DNA from: Adiantum capillus-veneris | Taxonomy: Eukaryota > Streptophyta > Polypodiopsida > Polypodiales > Pteridaceae | Direction: 5' to 3' | DNA length: 64,000 nt | NCBI GenBank assembly: GCA_014529385.2 | Contig: CM043958.1 | Span: 88,328,025 to 88,392,024, forward strand | In this document: positions 37,781 through 54,532 of the stretch, in pieces | Numbering within the stretch: the first letter of the stretch is position 1 | Layout: each line of letters starts with the position of its first letter | Position numbers and translations under genes: made by a program | The notes under the pieces: model-generated | Told to the model about the DNA's origin: nothing | The model's input: the letters and a program-made list of their open reading frames with translations, nothing else | Database searches by the model: none

Positions 37781-39473
37781 GGAGCATTATGCCCAAAAGA
37801 TATTGATATTTAATTATCTTTATTTGGATTGCTAGATCTATTGAGCACATGCGTGTTTTTGGCTGTTTGGCATATGCTTGTTTGAGCACATGCGTGTTTT
37901 TGGCTGTTTGGCATATGCTTTGATGCCACAAACACAGTGCTAAAAATTGGGTGATAAGGCTGTCAAATGTATTTTTGTTGGTTATAGTGCTGAAAGAAAA
38001 GGTTAGAGGCTGTATCATCCGCAAACAAAACGTTTTCTGGTTTCACGGGATGTAGTGTTTGTGGAAGATTCTGTCTAGTTCTTGTTGTCATGTGCTAGAG
38101 ACAGTAGTGTAAGCTCACAGGACATTTATGACACTTTGTTGCCTCTTTTCATTGTTGGAAATAAGAATGTAAGTTCTAATGAGGCAAATGTACAGCCTAT
38201 GGGGGTTTCTGAAAATGTTACAAATCAGCCTATTACTGATGCAGATGTACATGATGTACTTGATGAGGAAAGGGCTGAAAATGAGTAGGCTAGAGGTATT
38301 CCAAAATGGCTGGTGCACACTTTGTATGACAGTAAATTGGATGCACCTTTGTCTAGACGTACTCATTCAGGCTCTTGCCATGCATCTTATGCATCAGATT
38401 GTTATGCTTTGGCTGTGTCTAGCTTACATGATGTTGATGAGCCTCTGTCTTTTGATGAAGCACATAATTCAAAAGATTGGATGGCTGCCATGCAATCGGA
38501 ATATGATGCACTTATAGAAAATGACACATGGAATTTATGTGATTTGCCTCCTGGCAAAAAGTCCATTGGTACAAAGTGGGTTTACAAGTTGAAATGCAAG
38601 CCGGATTGTGAGATCAATCGCCATAAGGCTCGACTTGTTGCAAAGGGTTATGCACAACAAAAAGGAATAGATTATGAAGAGACTTTTTCTCCCACTTGTC
38701 GTATGACTACTGTGCGTTTTCTATGTGCATTGGCAGCTCATTTTGGTTGGGATGTACATCAATCAGACATTGTTACTGCTTTCTTGAATGGTGACATATT
38801 TGAGGAATTTTATGTAACGCAGCCTCGTGGTTTTGTCATAAAAGGACAAGAGGACAAAGTGTGCACATGTAAGAAGGCTTTGTATGGGTTTAAGCAATCT
38901 CCTTGTGCTTGGTATGAGAAAGCTGACACTCATTTGGTCAAATGAGCCTTTGGTAATAGTCCAACAGTATGTAAAGCGTGAGGGTGATGTACTTCTCATT
39001 GTGGTTCTTTCTGTCGATGATTTGCTAATCACTGGACCAAATGAGAGACACATTGCTGAATTTAAGGCTGATCTGAATGCTACTTTCAGGATGAAAGATC
39101 TGGGGCTGTTGCATCATTACTTGGGTATACAGTTTAAGCAGCGTGATGCTGGTATTGCCCTGTGTCAGAAAAGTTACATAGAGACATTACTATGTAAGTT
39201 TGGACTTGAGGATTGCAAACCTATTGCCACTCCCATGGAAACAGTTTTGAAGTTGAGTCTACATGATGCTGGCGATCCTGTTGATGTCACTCTTTACCAA
39301 ACTACTGTTCAATGCCTCATTTATGTTTGCAACACGAGGCCAGATATTCAGTTTGGAGTCTCACAGGTCAACAGATTTATGCATAGCCCAGGGTCTAAGC
39401 ATTGGTAGGCTGTCAAGAGGATTTTCCGCTACCTTAGTGGCACTTTAAATCTTGTCTTATTTTATCCTAAGGG
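37781..39473 (+). pseudogene. Copia family 1 fragment on the plus strand (RT and part of RNase H)
   Basis: A relative of the minus-strand Copias in opposite orientation. The RT block is fairly intact: WVYKLKCKPD, VAKGYAQQKGIDYEETFSP, HQSDIVTAFLNGDIFEEFY and ALYGFKQSPCAWYEK (38313-38945), then a frame break and LSVDDLLITG, a variant of the YVDD catalytic box, in 38884-39408. It ends at YPKGG (39473), where CACTA DNA begins. A small direct duplication and an in-frame stop inactivate it. Confidence 0.85.
37832..37916. repeat. Direct duplication of about 41 bp
   Basis: ttgagcacatgcgtgttttt and the following tggctgtttggcatatgctt occur twice in succession in the Copia integrase-derived part. Confidence 0.85.
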
Positions 39474-39548
39474 AGGGCGCCTGACGTGCATTCAGTCTAG
39501 GTCCACATGTGACACATGCTCTGTATCTGTTTGTTTGAATCCCTGGAT

Positions 39549-40773
39549 TTATACACATGACAATAGATAAGGTTGAGAAAAACCAAGATTTACAGTGTTT
39601 GAGTTTGAAAGTAGATCATCTGAGCATTCTGTTAGTTTGGGATAGTCATGCATGGTCCACATTATAATGGATATGATCAAAGCATTCCGTCGACCTATGT
39701 GTCGGCTCATATCCACTGCTTTTATGCCAATCCACAATTGTTGTAGCTCTTCCAATAGTGGACGAAGATACACATCCATATTCTTCACTTTATACCGCCC
39801 CGGCACAATGAAGCTTAGCCACAAATGCCCCTTCTTGGTAGTCAACCACGGGGGAATGTTGTAGTTGACGATGACAACGGGCCATACACTATAAGATGTT
39901 GATCTTTGACCAAATGTATTTACGCCATCCATAGCCAGGCCTAGGTGCAAATTTTCAGCTTCCCTGGCAAAATCCGACCATGTTTTTTCTATATGTTTCC
40001 AGGCTGCACAATCTACAGGAATCTGTAGCACACCATCCGAAGATTTATTCTCCTCATGCCATGATGCTAGGATGGCCATGGACTTACATTCAAAGAAATG
40101 CTTGATGCAAGGAAGTAGAGGAAAAAGTCGCAAAAACTTTTGTGGATTTTTTGTTCCGTGGAGATCTACTCGATATCTCTCGGAATCACATTTCGGACAC
40201 TTCTCCATGTCTATGTATTCCCCTCTGAAAAGAATGCAATCGTTAGGACAAGCGTGAATCGAATTGTAATCCATCCCCAAGTTTCACAAGATCGTTCTTG
40301 CTTCCTCTCTGGAATCTGGCATTACATTATCAGCTAGCAGTATGTGCTCTTTGAGCAATCTACACAGTGAAAAAAATGCGGTCCACTTGTGTAAGTAATC
40401 TATCAGATCATTATACATTTAGAGTTTTTTATTAAAGTAAACACATTGTAATTGATTACCTGAAAAGCGCTGTGACGCTAGTGTCACTCCATCCAAACTT
40501 TGCCTGCATGTTGAGAAGAACCAGGAGCGGCTTCAATCTAGACACACGTGCTCCATCATACAATGGCGTATTGGGTTCACTTTTCATATCATTATAGATA
40601 AGCCTTTCTGAATCCATGGTCGTCTCGATCATTTCATTGATCTTGGGCTCAAACATTGCCTCATTGGGATTGTGGTCTGCATGATTATCCTCTGAGCTGT
40701 CAGAGGCTACATCTTGTGGCCTCACATATGCTGCTTGACCAAAGCGCCTACGAATACGTCTATTGGGTTGCAA
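39549..40773 (-). pseudogene. TNP2-like CACTA transposase, N-terminal half only
   Basis: Frames at 40456-40773 (TPLYDG, FGWSDTS) and 39549-40280 (HACPNDCILFRGEY, DGVNTFGQRS, VYLRPLLEEL). Here the zinc-like and DGVN blocks stay in a single 243-codon frame because the 5-bp deletion of copy 1 is absent. The C-terminal two thirds are missing, so it cannot act. Confidence 0.8.
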
Positions 40774-41057
40774 GATTGCTGTCTGTTGGCCAGCGTCAGA
40801 GTCCGACGAGTTATAATTGGCAACAACTCAATCTATAATAGATGGATCAAAGTAGTCAAATTCACGAACATGCTGCAAAGAAATGCGTATTGTCCGTCGC
40901 ACAACATGCTTGCATTGATTACAAGGACATAAGATCCTTGTTGAGAGATAGGTGTTTCAGTTGGACGGCCCCACATCCTCGTCACTACTCATAATGAACG
41001 TAAAAACCTTATAACCTGTACATAAATTTAATCTTCTATTGGCATCCACCGTCTTTT

Positions 41058-41084
41058 ATCTCTCTCTCTCTCTCTCTCTCTCTT
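41058..41084. repeat. (CT)n microsatellite
   Basis: Short counterpart of the 100-bp tract at 5004-5104. Confidence 0.95.
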
Positions 41085-41722
41085 TGTTCACATTGTAAAC
41101 TACCTCACATTCTCTAGTCATGTCCAATCCCCACACACCTGGGTCTAGAGGTGCACGGAGATCAGAACCACCGGGTTATAATCTTGTCTTTATTGGTCAA
41201 TGTTTATATTTGTGGGTACGAGAAATCTACACACCCACGTATACATAATAGTGCATGTAGTGGACACAATCCCTTTACAACTTCTCTAGCTGTAGCAATT
41301 CACAACATCTTAACATCTCTTCACAACAGATTTTTGTTCGAGGGATTACTTAGCACATTACATGTTGGCCTCCAATCTGAGTATCATGCCGTTGAAAGCT
41401 TTCCAACTTAAGGTCGCATCCGTAGAGAGGAAGAGAGGGATCACCGTTCGCCTAACTCTAATTTTTTTTACCATAATCCCGAAGGTAGACTCTAATATAA
41501 AAACTCAATCCAAAATATAATCTTAAATCTAACCTAATTGAACATGTGGTGATTCGAGGCTAATTGAATATGGTTAGTGTGTGAGTTAATAGGTGTCATG
41601 TTTTGATGGGAATATACATATTGTTGTGTAACTAGTGTTTGCTGTTTGGGCAAAGTGCGCCTTCATTGACATGCACTAAAATCTAACCTAAATGTAGTCT
41701 AATCTTAAATTGAACATAAATA

Positions 41723-43391
41723 ACTGAATTTCCATGTGGGACAGACTCAAGAGAGGTGAACAAATCACGATGTGAGGTAATGTGCTTTATAGAACCACTA
41801 TCAAAATACCACACATGTGAATATGCAACAACTGACATGCATGCATCATGGACAACAGGATTATAAGTACACTTTGCACTAAAAGCCCATTCTGCATCAA
41901 CATTAGTATCACAATCTCCTTTCATAGAAGACTCAACAATAGCTGCATTTGTAGTGGAACTACCCTCTTTCTTCTTGGCCTCTTTGGCCTTCAACTTAGG
42001 ACACTGCTTGATCAAGCGATCATTATCTTTACAATAATGGAAATGCATCTCATTTTTTCCCTTATCACCATAACTTCTAGAGGAATTGATGCCAGCAGAA
42101 GCATTAGGAACATGTGATTTTCCACTTGCATAAGAACCATGGGAAGTGTCTATAAAGCATCAATAGAGGACTGTTCAACTACACACTGTCTAGTCCTGTT
42201 TTTTTTGGTAAATGACTCTTGCAACAACAATGTGCATAATGCATCAAAATTGACAACTTCAGAATTTCCTTGGGTCATAAGTCTCCAAGTTCTAGCAAAA
42301 GTCTAGTAAGAATCTGGCAAGGCATCAAGAACATTCTGCACAAGGGATCTGTCTGAAATGACTTCACCTGCAAAAATAATTTGCTCATTAATATACTTGA
42401 CACCAGCAAGGAAAGTGTCCATATCATCTTCTTCATGCATAATCTTCGACTCCAGCTCTTTATGCATCATCAATGCAATTTTTGCCTCATTGTGACTTGC
42501 ATAAGAATATCCCAAGCCTGTTTTGCAGATTTTCTTGAATGAATGTGAGGAGTAATAGTGCGCTTCACAGACAATGCAATCAATGCATGAGCCTGCACAT
42601 CTTTTACATCCCAACGAGCTTGTTCTACCTTAGACAAAACAACTCTAACAATAGCAATCCTTGTAGCCAGAATATCCCAAGTTTGTTTTGCAGATTTACC
42701 TGAATGAATGTGAGGAGTAATAGTGTGCTTCACAGACAATGCAATCAATGCATGAGCCTGCACATCTTTTACATCCCAACGAGCTTGTTCTACCGTAGGC
42801 AAAACAACTCTAACAATAGAAATCCTTGTAGCAAGACCTACAACATCCTCAACATCGCCTACATCCTCAGAACCAAGACATACATCAATGCCTTGCACAA
42901 TATTCCAGACACCCTTTGACACAAGAACATGTTGCGTCATGTAAGCCCACATAGGGTAATTGTCTCCATCCAATCTATCCTCCGTAACAAACATCTTGAA
43001 CACATCTATGTTGTTGTTGGCCATGACAAATGCCAGCACCTGATGTATAAACTGCCCGAAAAGAAGAGAAATGAAGAAAGAACAACGCGTGCTATATAGC
43101 ACAAACCATCGAAGACAGTAAGGTACCTGTTATGCAAAAAACGGCGCTGACAATATTTCTGTACAAAATGAGAAAATAGCATGTGCAGTACTAAATAGCG
43201 TGTAGTGGAAACGGAGGCCGAAATGAGCCCAAATAAAAAACTGAGCAGATTAAGCTCTTTGAGCTTACCCGAAATTTTGGTCGACCTATGAACACCGGCC
43301 AAAGCTCACAGAAATCGAAGAAAGTGCGCAGGCGTGTGCTGGAGCTGTTGGCAACTAAGCCCGGGAGGACACAACCTGCTCTGATACCAAT
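41723..43391 (-). pseudogene. Copia family 1, copy D: gag and start of protease only
   Basis: Gag starts at the ATG near 43024 and carries the same internal duplication as copies A and B. The zinc-knuckle relic and the protease block WYFDSGSIKHIT are in 41683-42048. The protease is cut at 41722, where CACTA-side DNA begins, so integrase and RT are missing. Confidence 0.85.
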
Positions 43392-46630
<3,239 letters not shown>

Positions 46631-46987
46631 TACCTGAGTGTGTTAAGAGAGAAAAGGAGAGAGATTGAACTCTTGCAAGCACACACAGACACAAAGATGG
46701 AGGCAAAAGACATTTCTTCTTCTTCACCAACTCAAGATAAGAGGTCTACAAAACATATGGGAAAATACAACATAAACATGGAAACTAGTAGAATGGTCTA
46801 GTATAAATTTCTAGTGAGTAAGGTGAGTAGATAAGTGTGCCATCACTTTGGTAGATAGACCAGCTCGATGTAGTCCACTGGTAGTATCACTGGCAAAGAT
46901 ATGCGTATCCACCAAGACACACCAGTGATGATGACTGTCAGTGGTTGCCATCCAAGAGTCGTACATGTTGAGCTTGACATCTCAACA
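46631..46987 (-). mobile_element. Probable 3' LTR of Copia family 2, copy 2
   Basis: Near-identical to 21167-21511, with the same polypurine-like junction ctcaacactccccctcaagc. The left end is uncertain. Confidence 0.6.
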
Positions 46988-48240
46988 CTCCCCCTCAAGC
47001 TCAACGCCATCTCTCATATGCCAAGCATCACTTGAAACCACCATAGCTTTGCCACTCCAAGGGCCTTCATGAACATATCTGTAACCTGATCATCCCTCGC
47101 TACATATTGCAGGTCAATGTCGCCTGCTAAGACCCTCTCTCTAATGAAGTGGTAGAGAACCTCTATGTGCTTTGTCCTAGCATGAAACATTGGGTTTTGT
47201 GCCAATTATATGCTACTGAGGTTGTCACAATAAATGACAACTAGCCTCTATACCTGTAATCCAATGTCGTGAAGTAGCAATCTCAGCCATGCTACCTCAC
47301 ATACCACCCCTGTAGCACCCTTGTACTCTACCTCTGTACTTGAAAGCGAAATTGTAGGTTGCTTCTTGCTTCTCCATGTGATGGAAACACTCCCAAGTGA
47401 GAACATGAATCTCTGGTAGACTTGCAATTATATGTACTACCAGACCAATCCGCATCTGTGTAGCCATGAGATGCAAATCCACATCAGCCCTATAAAAGAG
47501 TGCATAATCCAAAGTAGCACTCACATAGCGCAAAGTGTGCCTCATTGCATCCAAATGTGATCTCCAAGGAGATTGCATAAAATGACTCACCAATCCAATT
47601 GTGTAGCTCAAGTTTACCCACAATCTTCCTGTACATGGTAGCATTATCAAGAACTTGACCTATGCATCATTTCCCAACTTCAAATTTTGATCTAAGGGCA
47701 TTGCAATTGGCTTACAATCAGCCACACCATACTTTTTTAACATATCCAAAGTATATTGCCTTTGTGATAGCCATACACCTTCTTCAGTGCAAATAATTTC
47801 AATGCCCAAGAAATACCGCAAGTATCCTAAGTCTTTCATGTCAATCTCTTGCATAAGTAGAGCTTACACGCTCTGTACTTCAACTATATTATCACCTCCA
47901 ACAATCGAATCATCCACATATATACATATTACCACAATTCCTGCCTTGTTCTTTTACACATATAATGAATGGTCTGCATCAGGCATACCAAAGCCTAATG
48001 AAATGAGGAATGCCACAATCATCTCATACCAGGCTCCAGGTACTTGATTCAGCCCATACAATGCTTTCTTTTATGTGCATACAAGGTCATGTAGCCTCAT
48101 ATTTGCATAAACTTATGACTACTCCATATACACAATTTCCTCCAAGTCTCCATTCAAAAATGCATTCTTTACATCCACTTGTTTCAATACCCATTTTAAT
48201 GCGGCAACCACTGCAATAAACACACAAACGGTTAGTCATG
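46988..48240 (-). pseudogene. Copia family 2 RT-RNase H fragment, copy 2
   Basis: Same blocks as at 21512-22800: MKDLGYLRYFLGIEI (47660-47854), the RNase H region (47297-47650) and FHARTKHIEVLYHFIRERV (47014-47205). A 29-bp deletion near 47615 relative to the first copy joins two frames. Confidence 0.82.
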
Positions 48241-48639
48241 GGACCATACCTTAAGCCTCACCTGAAGGTGGGGTTTCCATGGGAACCCCCTCTACATAAT
48301 CATTACCAACTCAAGGCATTAAGAAAACAAGAATTAAAAAAAATAAATTTAAAATAACAAAGTAAAGGAGCTAAAGAAGGCCTTCATCTTTTTTAAAGGT
48401 TGAGACGGGGGGGTGGGGTGTTAACTAAACCGACATTTGTTTGTAATGACATTAACACAAAGGTCAAAACCAAGCAATTGGAGGCGTTGGATAGTCACCA
48501 AGCCCCCATGTTTGCCTGGTTTTGAACCCACTACATGACCCATAATCACATCATCACACAGGTCTCTCGACGTCAGCTAACAAAAGCTACAAAAGGCTCG
48601 AGCCTTACAAATGCACATCAAAGATAAATACAAAGAAGC

Positions 48640-49495
48640 AGTAAGATTGGGTCACATATTTTTTACATTTTCCATGAATGGTCATGTATTGTAAATTCTC
48701 GCTTTATTTCAAGCCATTGTAATTTTTATAATTTGTTACATGCTCAATGAGAGTTCAAGCTATAAAGAATAGGTCAGATAGTGTGCCTAGGTTGCAGATC
48801 ATTAAACTGTGCAGCCTTAAAGGCCTTGGGCGCCCAGATAATGCATATTTTTACCCTAGGTATATAAGGTAGTGTGTAAATGGAATTAGGGTTCTCAACC
48901 TCATTTGTTGAGACCACTTTTTGATGAGAGCTCATGAGGTGTATGGCTATGGAGTCCTTGAGCTTCTCCTTGCTCATGTGACTTGATTAACACTAATCAA
49001 GGCTTAATTCTCTTTCACTATGTCTCTCTCATGATTCTAATGATTGCTAATGATGCATTGATTAGCTAGATTAAAAGTAATTAGTGGTTAATCCCGCTCT
49101 AATCTTGTGTGATTTCCCTCTACTATTTGTGTCTGCATGTAGGTTTGATTGGAGTGCAGATGCTCAATAGATCTTTGTGTGTGCACTTGTGATTAGTGTG
49201 TCGAATGACATGATTGGTGATGTGTGCATATTGGAATCATTAGTGTGTCTGATTGGGTTGATTTGAGGTGAAGAAAAGTGATTGTGGAGATTGTCAAACA
49301 TCGTGTCTAAGCTTCTCCATAGGCCGAGAAGCCCACTTCATAGAGTTTTCGTTTGTGTTGCCATGATTAGCTCACTAATTGTTGAGTGTTTACATGCCCT
49401 AACCGGGTAGCTCATCCCTCCAGATTGACAATTATTTTTGGTCATTGGAGCTATACTACGATGGTACTCCCAACATTTGGCACCGTTACCGAGAA
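48640..49495 (+). mobile_element. Putative Ty3/Gypsy-type LTR with primer-binding site, copy 2
   Basis: Same as 23200-24055, with ggtatataaggtagtg and caacatttggcaccgttaccgagaa. No element body follows. Confidence 0.5.
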
Positions 49496-49754
49496 CCAAT
49501 GACCTACACTAGTGTAATTATGGCATAATTGAAAGGTTTTCTCACTAATTTGACTTGTGTGTTTTTAATTTTGTGGATTTTGGATGTGTGTGCATGAAGC
49601 AATGATTTGTTGCTTCTTTGCGTGCCGACTTGCTGCAGTACTCGGTCCCCACCATTAGCGCACACTCACACACACACTCCTGCCTCCAGCCTTGCAACAT
49701 CAAATACACTCTGTCTGTTCCCCAGTCAATACGAAAGGCATCAGTACACACACG

Positions 49755-50256
<502 letters not shown>

Positions 50257-51375
50257 AATCCCCGTGGAGTGATGTGGTGAATGAGAGCTGGCACATAGAG
50301 CAAATGGAAGTGCCATTCCCTGAGGACATGATAAGTCTAGAAAGGGGAGTAAGCCCAAAGCTTTGCGGAAAGCTTCAAACTTCTCACGAGACAATGCCTT
50401 TGTGAAAAGATCTGCAAGGTTGTCCTATGTTGGCACATAAGCCAAGATGAGCTCTCCTCTTGAGAGCCTCCCCCTGACATAGTGATAATGCACCTCAATG
50501 TGCTTTGTGCGAGCATGAAAAACTGGGTTCCTCGTTGCAATTGCTAATGCGCTTTGGCTGTCAGTGTAGATAGTGTTGGCAGTGTCTTGTCCAACACCAA
50601 ATCAGCCATAAGGTGTCTTATCCATACACACTCAGCCGTAGCTGTGAAGACTACCATGTACTAAGCCTCACAACTGGAAGTGGCCATAGTAGGTTGCTTC
50701 TTGCTCAACCATGATATGCATGAGATGCCAAGCATGAAACAAAAACCACTTGTGGACACTCATGTGTCAAAACAACCAGCCCAATCTAAGTCCAAAAAAG
50801 CATGCAAATGTGGCGGCAATGATCCCCCCTTGGGATAAAACAAGCCAAGATGTAAAGTGCCACTCAAGTAGCAAAAAATCCTCTTGATAGCCTGCCAATG
50901 CTTAGACCATGGGTATGCGTGAATCTGCTGACCTATGAGACACCAAACTGAATATCCGGCTATATAATGAGGCATCCAACAACAATTTGGTAAAGAGTGA
51001 CATCTGCAGGATCACCAGCATCATGAAGACTCAATTTCAAACCTATGTCCATGGGAATGGCAATACGTTTGCAATCCTCAAGTCCAAACTTACATAGCAA
51101 TGTCTCTATGTAACTTTTCTGACTCAAGGCAATACCACCATCACACCGCTTAAACTGTATACCCAACTAATGATGAAACAATCCCAAATCTTTCATGTTG
51201 AAAGTAGCATTCAAATCAGCCTTAAATTCAATAATATGTCTCTCATTTGGTCCAGTGATCAACAAATCATCCACATAAAGAACCACAATGAGAAGTACAT
51301 CACCCTCACGCTTTACATAAATGTGCTTTTTGTTGGACTGTTATGAAAGCCTCGTTTGACCAAATGAGTGTCAGC
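50257..51375 (-). pseudogene. Copia family 1, copy C-prime: RNase H and RT end
   Basis: Equivalent to 26591-27489 plus 35775-35996 without E1, so it provides the uninterrupted E1 site (ttaaactgtatacc at about 51150). It is interrupted at 51375 by E2 and continues at 56750. Confidence 0.85.
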
Positions 51376-51546
51376 CATTAGGAGAAATATGGACTCTCCT
51401 AGGGCCCTTTTGATTAGGGAAGGGTTAGTGGAGGTCCAATGAAAGGGCTCTTGGGATATCACCTATAGCCTAAGGAGAGATAGGGAGGCAGCCTATTTGT
51501 CCCCCTCTTCAATGCTTGATTCCTAGAGAGAAAGGGGAGGTGGACT

Positions 51547-51570
51547 GGGGGGGGGGGGGGGGGGGGGGGG
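51547..51570 (+). repeat. Run of 24 guanines
   Basis: An uninterrupted G homopolymer inside the left arm of E2, absent from the right arm. It could form G-quadruplex structures and is prone to assembly length error. Confidence 0.95.
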
Positions 51571-51789
51571 AGAAGAGGTGTCATAAAGCTTAGAGAGGGA
51601 CCCTTGACAAAAAGGGACCCCAAAAGAAAAATCGCGCAGGTCAAAAAACCCTAAAAATTTGAAATTTTTGAAAAGTCTAAAAAATGACCATTTTCCCTTC
51701 AAAATTGTCCAAAACATAAACAAACATCAAAAAGTCACTTTTTCTCTTCAAATTCCCTCTCTCTATCTCTCCCACAATCTTCTCTCCCC

Positions 51790-52190
51790 TGCCCCCTCCC
51801 CTCCTCTCACTCTCTCTTGCAGTCAACCCCACCATAGCCAAAAGCTCACTCTCCATCTTCTCTAGCTCTCCCTCTCCTCCCCCCTCCATTCTCTCTATGC
51901 TGTGCAGCCCACCATAGCCCAAAGCTCATCACTATCCTCCTCTTCAACTGTCCCCCCTCCCTCTCCTCACTCTCTCTACAGTCAACCCCACCATAGCCAA
52001 ATGCTCACTCTCCATCCTCTCTAGCTCTCCCTCCCCTCACCCCTCCATTCTCCACAATGCAGCCCACCATAGCCCAAAGGTCATCACTATCCCACCATAG
52101 ACAAAAGCTCACTCTCCATACTCTTTATCTCTCCCTTTCTCCCCTTCATTCTCTCTGTATTGTGTAGACCTCACTATCCTTCTCTCCAAC
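51790..52190. repeat. Tandem repeat, period about 157 bp, in E2
   Basis: gtcaaccccaccatagccaa recurs at about 51823 and 51980, with a partial third copy near 52090, inside CT-rich sequence. No coding evidence. Confidence 0.75.
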
Positions 52191-52299
52191 CCTTACCTCC
52201 CTCCCCCTTCCCAATCTCTCTCTACTGTGTGGCCACCCGACCTCTTCCCAAGAATGTCCACCCATACCACGCATAGAAAACCCAAGTTGGAGATACAAA

Positions 52300-53009
52300 A
52301 GGTCATACTGCACAACACAAAGAGCTCGAAGGTGGAATGGATCCCATAGGTATTTAGCAAGGCTCATGGGTCTACATGCAACCGTTCAGTGTTGGTCCTC
52401 ATGGAGTACAATGTTGAGGCATACTGGAACGCCATTAGAAGTGAAGACTAATGGCTTTCAAAACAAAACCTGGAATGGTGGCCATCACTCAACATGTGTA
52501 TAGTGTAGCTGAGATCCACTTGCAGAGAGCTTCAAACCAATTTTCACCTCATTGTAAGTCTAATGCTAAGTCATCTTATGGGTATGTCCTCTTTAATTTG
52601 CACGTGTTCATATTTTTTGACAACGATATTTGTGAACGTATTTTTTAATCCTAGATAAGAACTAATCTATATAACTCAACAATGTATATTAATTTAAACT
52701 ATAGTAGCTAACACCATATTTGTTGTATTACACGATGTTACTGCAGTGGATGCTTGGGCTCAACTTGGTTTGGTGTCAAGTGGAAAGTGCGACTTCTCCA
52801 ATCAGAAGATCATTCTAAACAGTCTTTGTTTGGTGTGTATACTTGTGGATATGGAGGTCCATGGAGTTATCAATGATGAGACAAGCCTTGCTAAGAGCAT
52901 AGCAATTGCCTCAGTCTATATTCCATTCAATGTATTTGATCCAGTACATAACATCCCAAGCTATTATTGTAGCCAAGCTACAAACTTTGTAATGAAACTA
53001 CTTGAATAG
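52300..53009 (+). pseudogene. Possible captured gene fragment in E2
   Basis: A frame around 52317-52448 (contains SSKVEWIP, MEYNVEAYWNAIRSED) and an ATG frame from 52451 (MAFKTKPGMVAITQH) are broken by stops. A plausible donor (tatgggtatg, near 52580) and acceptor (actgcagtgg, near 52747) flank an AT-rich 165-bp gap. A further frame ends in FVMKLLE at 53009. I do not recognise the protein. It may be a host fragment picked up by E2 or chance openness. Confidence 0.3.
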
Positions 53010-53740
53010 AAAGCACTCTTGTTTCATTACATTTTTGTCCACTCTAGTTAATCTTCAACTATATGATGTTGTGCTTGTGATCAATTTTTGTTTCATCTAA
53101 TCTTGTATGGGTATTGTGCTTCCTGCCAAATTTTTGGTGCTCATAAGTGAATTGATCAAGTAAATTGATTTTTTGGTAGCAAGTACACCTTTTCAATGTG
53201 CCTGCATGTAGATCTAGTAAGCCATCTAATCTCAAAGGTCAGGTTTGATTCTTTTTCTGTTGTATGAGCACTTAAAGTTTATCTCAAAATGGTGGCAAGC
53301 TTTAAATTCTTAGAAGAATCCCATACTCAAGACTAATCTAAGCAAGATAGAGCAATCATATTTCCTTGTGTTGCAAGCATAGACATGAACCTCCTTTGGC
53401 ATTGAACAAACATTTAGGTCATGAGCACTTAGAGTTTATCTCAATATATTTGGCAGGCTTCAAATTTTTGAAAGAACACACTCAAACCTAATCCAAGAAA
53501 GATACAACAATCATATTCCCTCATGTTTTCAAGCACACACATGAATCCCCTCTTGGCATTGTGCAAACACTTCGTTCTACCTTTGCCATGAATAATGCAA
53601 TGGCATGCTATTATGTTGTATTTGATATGAATTTGTGTAAAATCAACCATAAGCTTGTGTTCTTTGAAATCCCCAAGGAACACAGACTATGAAATCAAAA
53701 TAAAAAAAAGAGAGCGAACAAACAAGATAGAGATAGGGGA
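53010..53740. other. E2 interior, no gene seen
   Basis: AT-rich unique DNA with a loose direct repeat (atgagcacttagagtttatc near 53415 and agcacttaaagtttatctca near 53266). Confidence 0.5.
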
Positions 53741-53754
53741 TATACATATATATA

Positions 53755-53922
53755 TTGTACATAGATAGATGGAGGATAAACAGACAAACAGACAAATAGA
53801 TATAGATAAATGCATTAATAGATAGATAGATGGATAGATAATTTGATAGATAGATACATAAATAGATAGATAGATACACATGTAGATAAAAAACACAAAG
53901 ATAGATAAATAGATAGATAATT

Positions 53923-54004
<82 letters not shown>
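53755..54004. repeat. GATA-rich tract followed by (GA)n
   Basis: Irregular gatagata/gacagaca repeats at 53755-53925, then pure GA at 53931-54004. Confidence 0.93.
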
Positions 54005-54007
<3 letters not shown>

Positions 54008-54358
54008 CTTTTGGAACTCAAGGGCATTGCCCCTTTATTGAGGATACACTCTTATGATGGATAAATGACATGATACATGGATCAAACCCAAGACAAGTTA
54101 CTCCTTGGATTGCTTGCTAATTGAGTATGCATCATGTATACTTTGAGCCATCTGTATAGCAGAGAATGCATCATGCACATGGTGAGCCATCTATATCCAT
54201 TTGTAGTAGAGGATGAGTTTTCTTTTTCTAGATATATCATATGAGCTATAGTTTTGTAAAATGCTTCTTTGGATGGATGTTCATGGTTATCCTGTAGGCC
54301 CAAGGCCACCATGCCCAAAACTAAGCAAGCACAAAGAGTAGGAGGCAAGGCAAGGGGT

Positions 54359-54532
54359 GCATAGGCCTTGGGAGGCCCAAATGCGCTCCCTTGTGGAAGG
54401 ATTTTCTTGGGCCTCCCAAGGCCTATGCACCCTCTGCCACAAGGGAGCGCATTTGGGCCTTCCATAGACCTATGGAAGGCCCAAATGCGCTCCCTTGTGG
54501 CAGGCTTTTTTTGGGCCTCCCAAGGCCTATGC
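54359..54532. repeat. Nested palindrome cluster in E2
   Basis: The words gcataggccttgggaggccc and aaatgcgctcccttgtgg each recur in direct and inverted order. The series is X, Y, X-inverse, Y-inverse, a central palindrome (ccttccatagacctatggaagg), Y, X-inverse. Several alternative hairpins of about 18-60 bp stem are possible. Confidence 0.85.

Larger units (their letters stand above)
39474..41722 (-). mobile_element. CACTA fragment, copy 2
   Basis: Homologous to 3426-5735. The left border is at the shared gggcgcctgacgtgc and the right border at gaacataaat. Both borders abut Copia DNA rather than CACTA ends, so this is a rearranged piece, not a transposition product. Confidence 0.8.
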
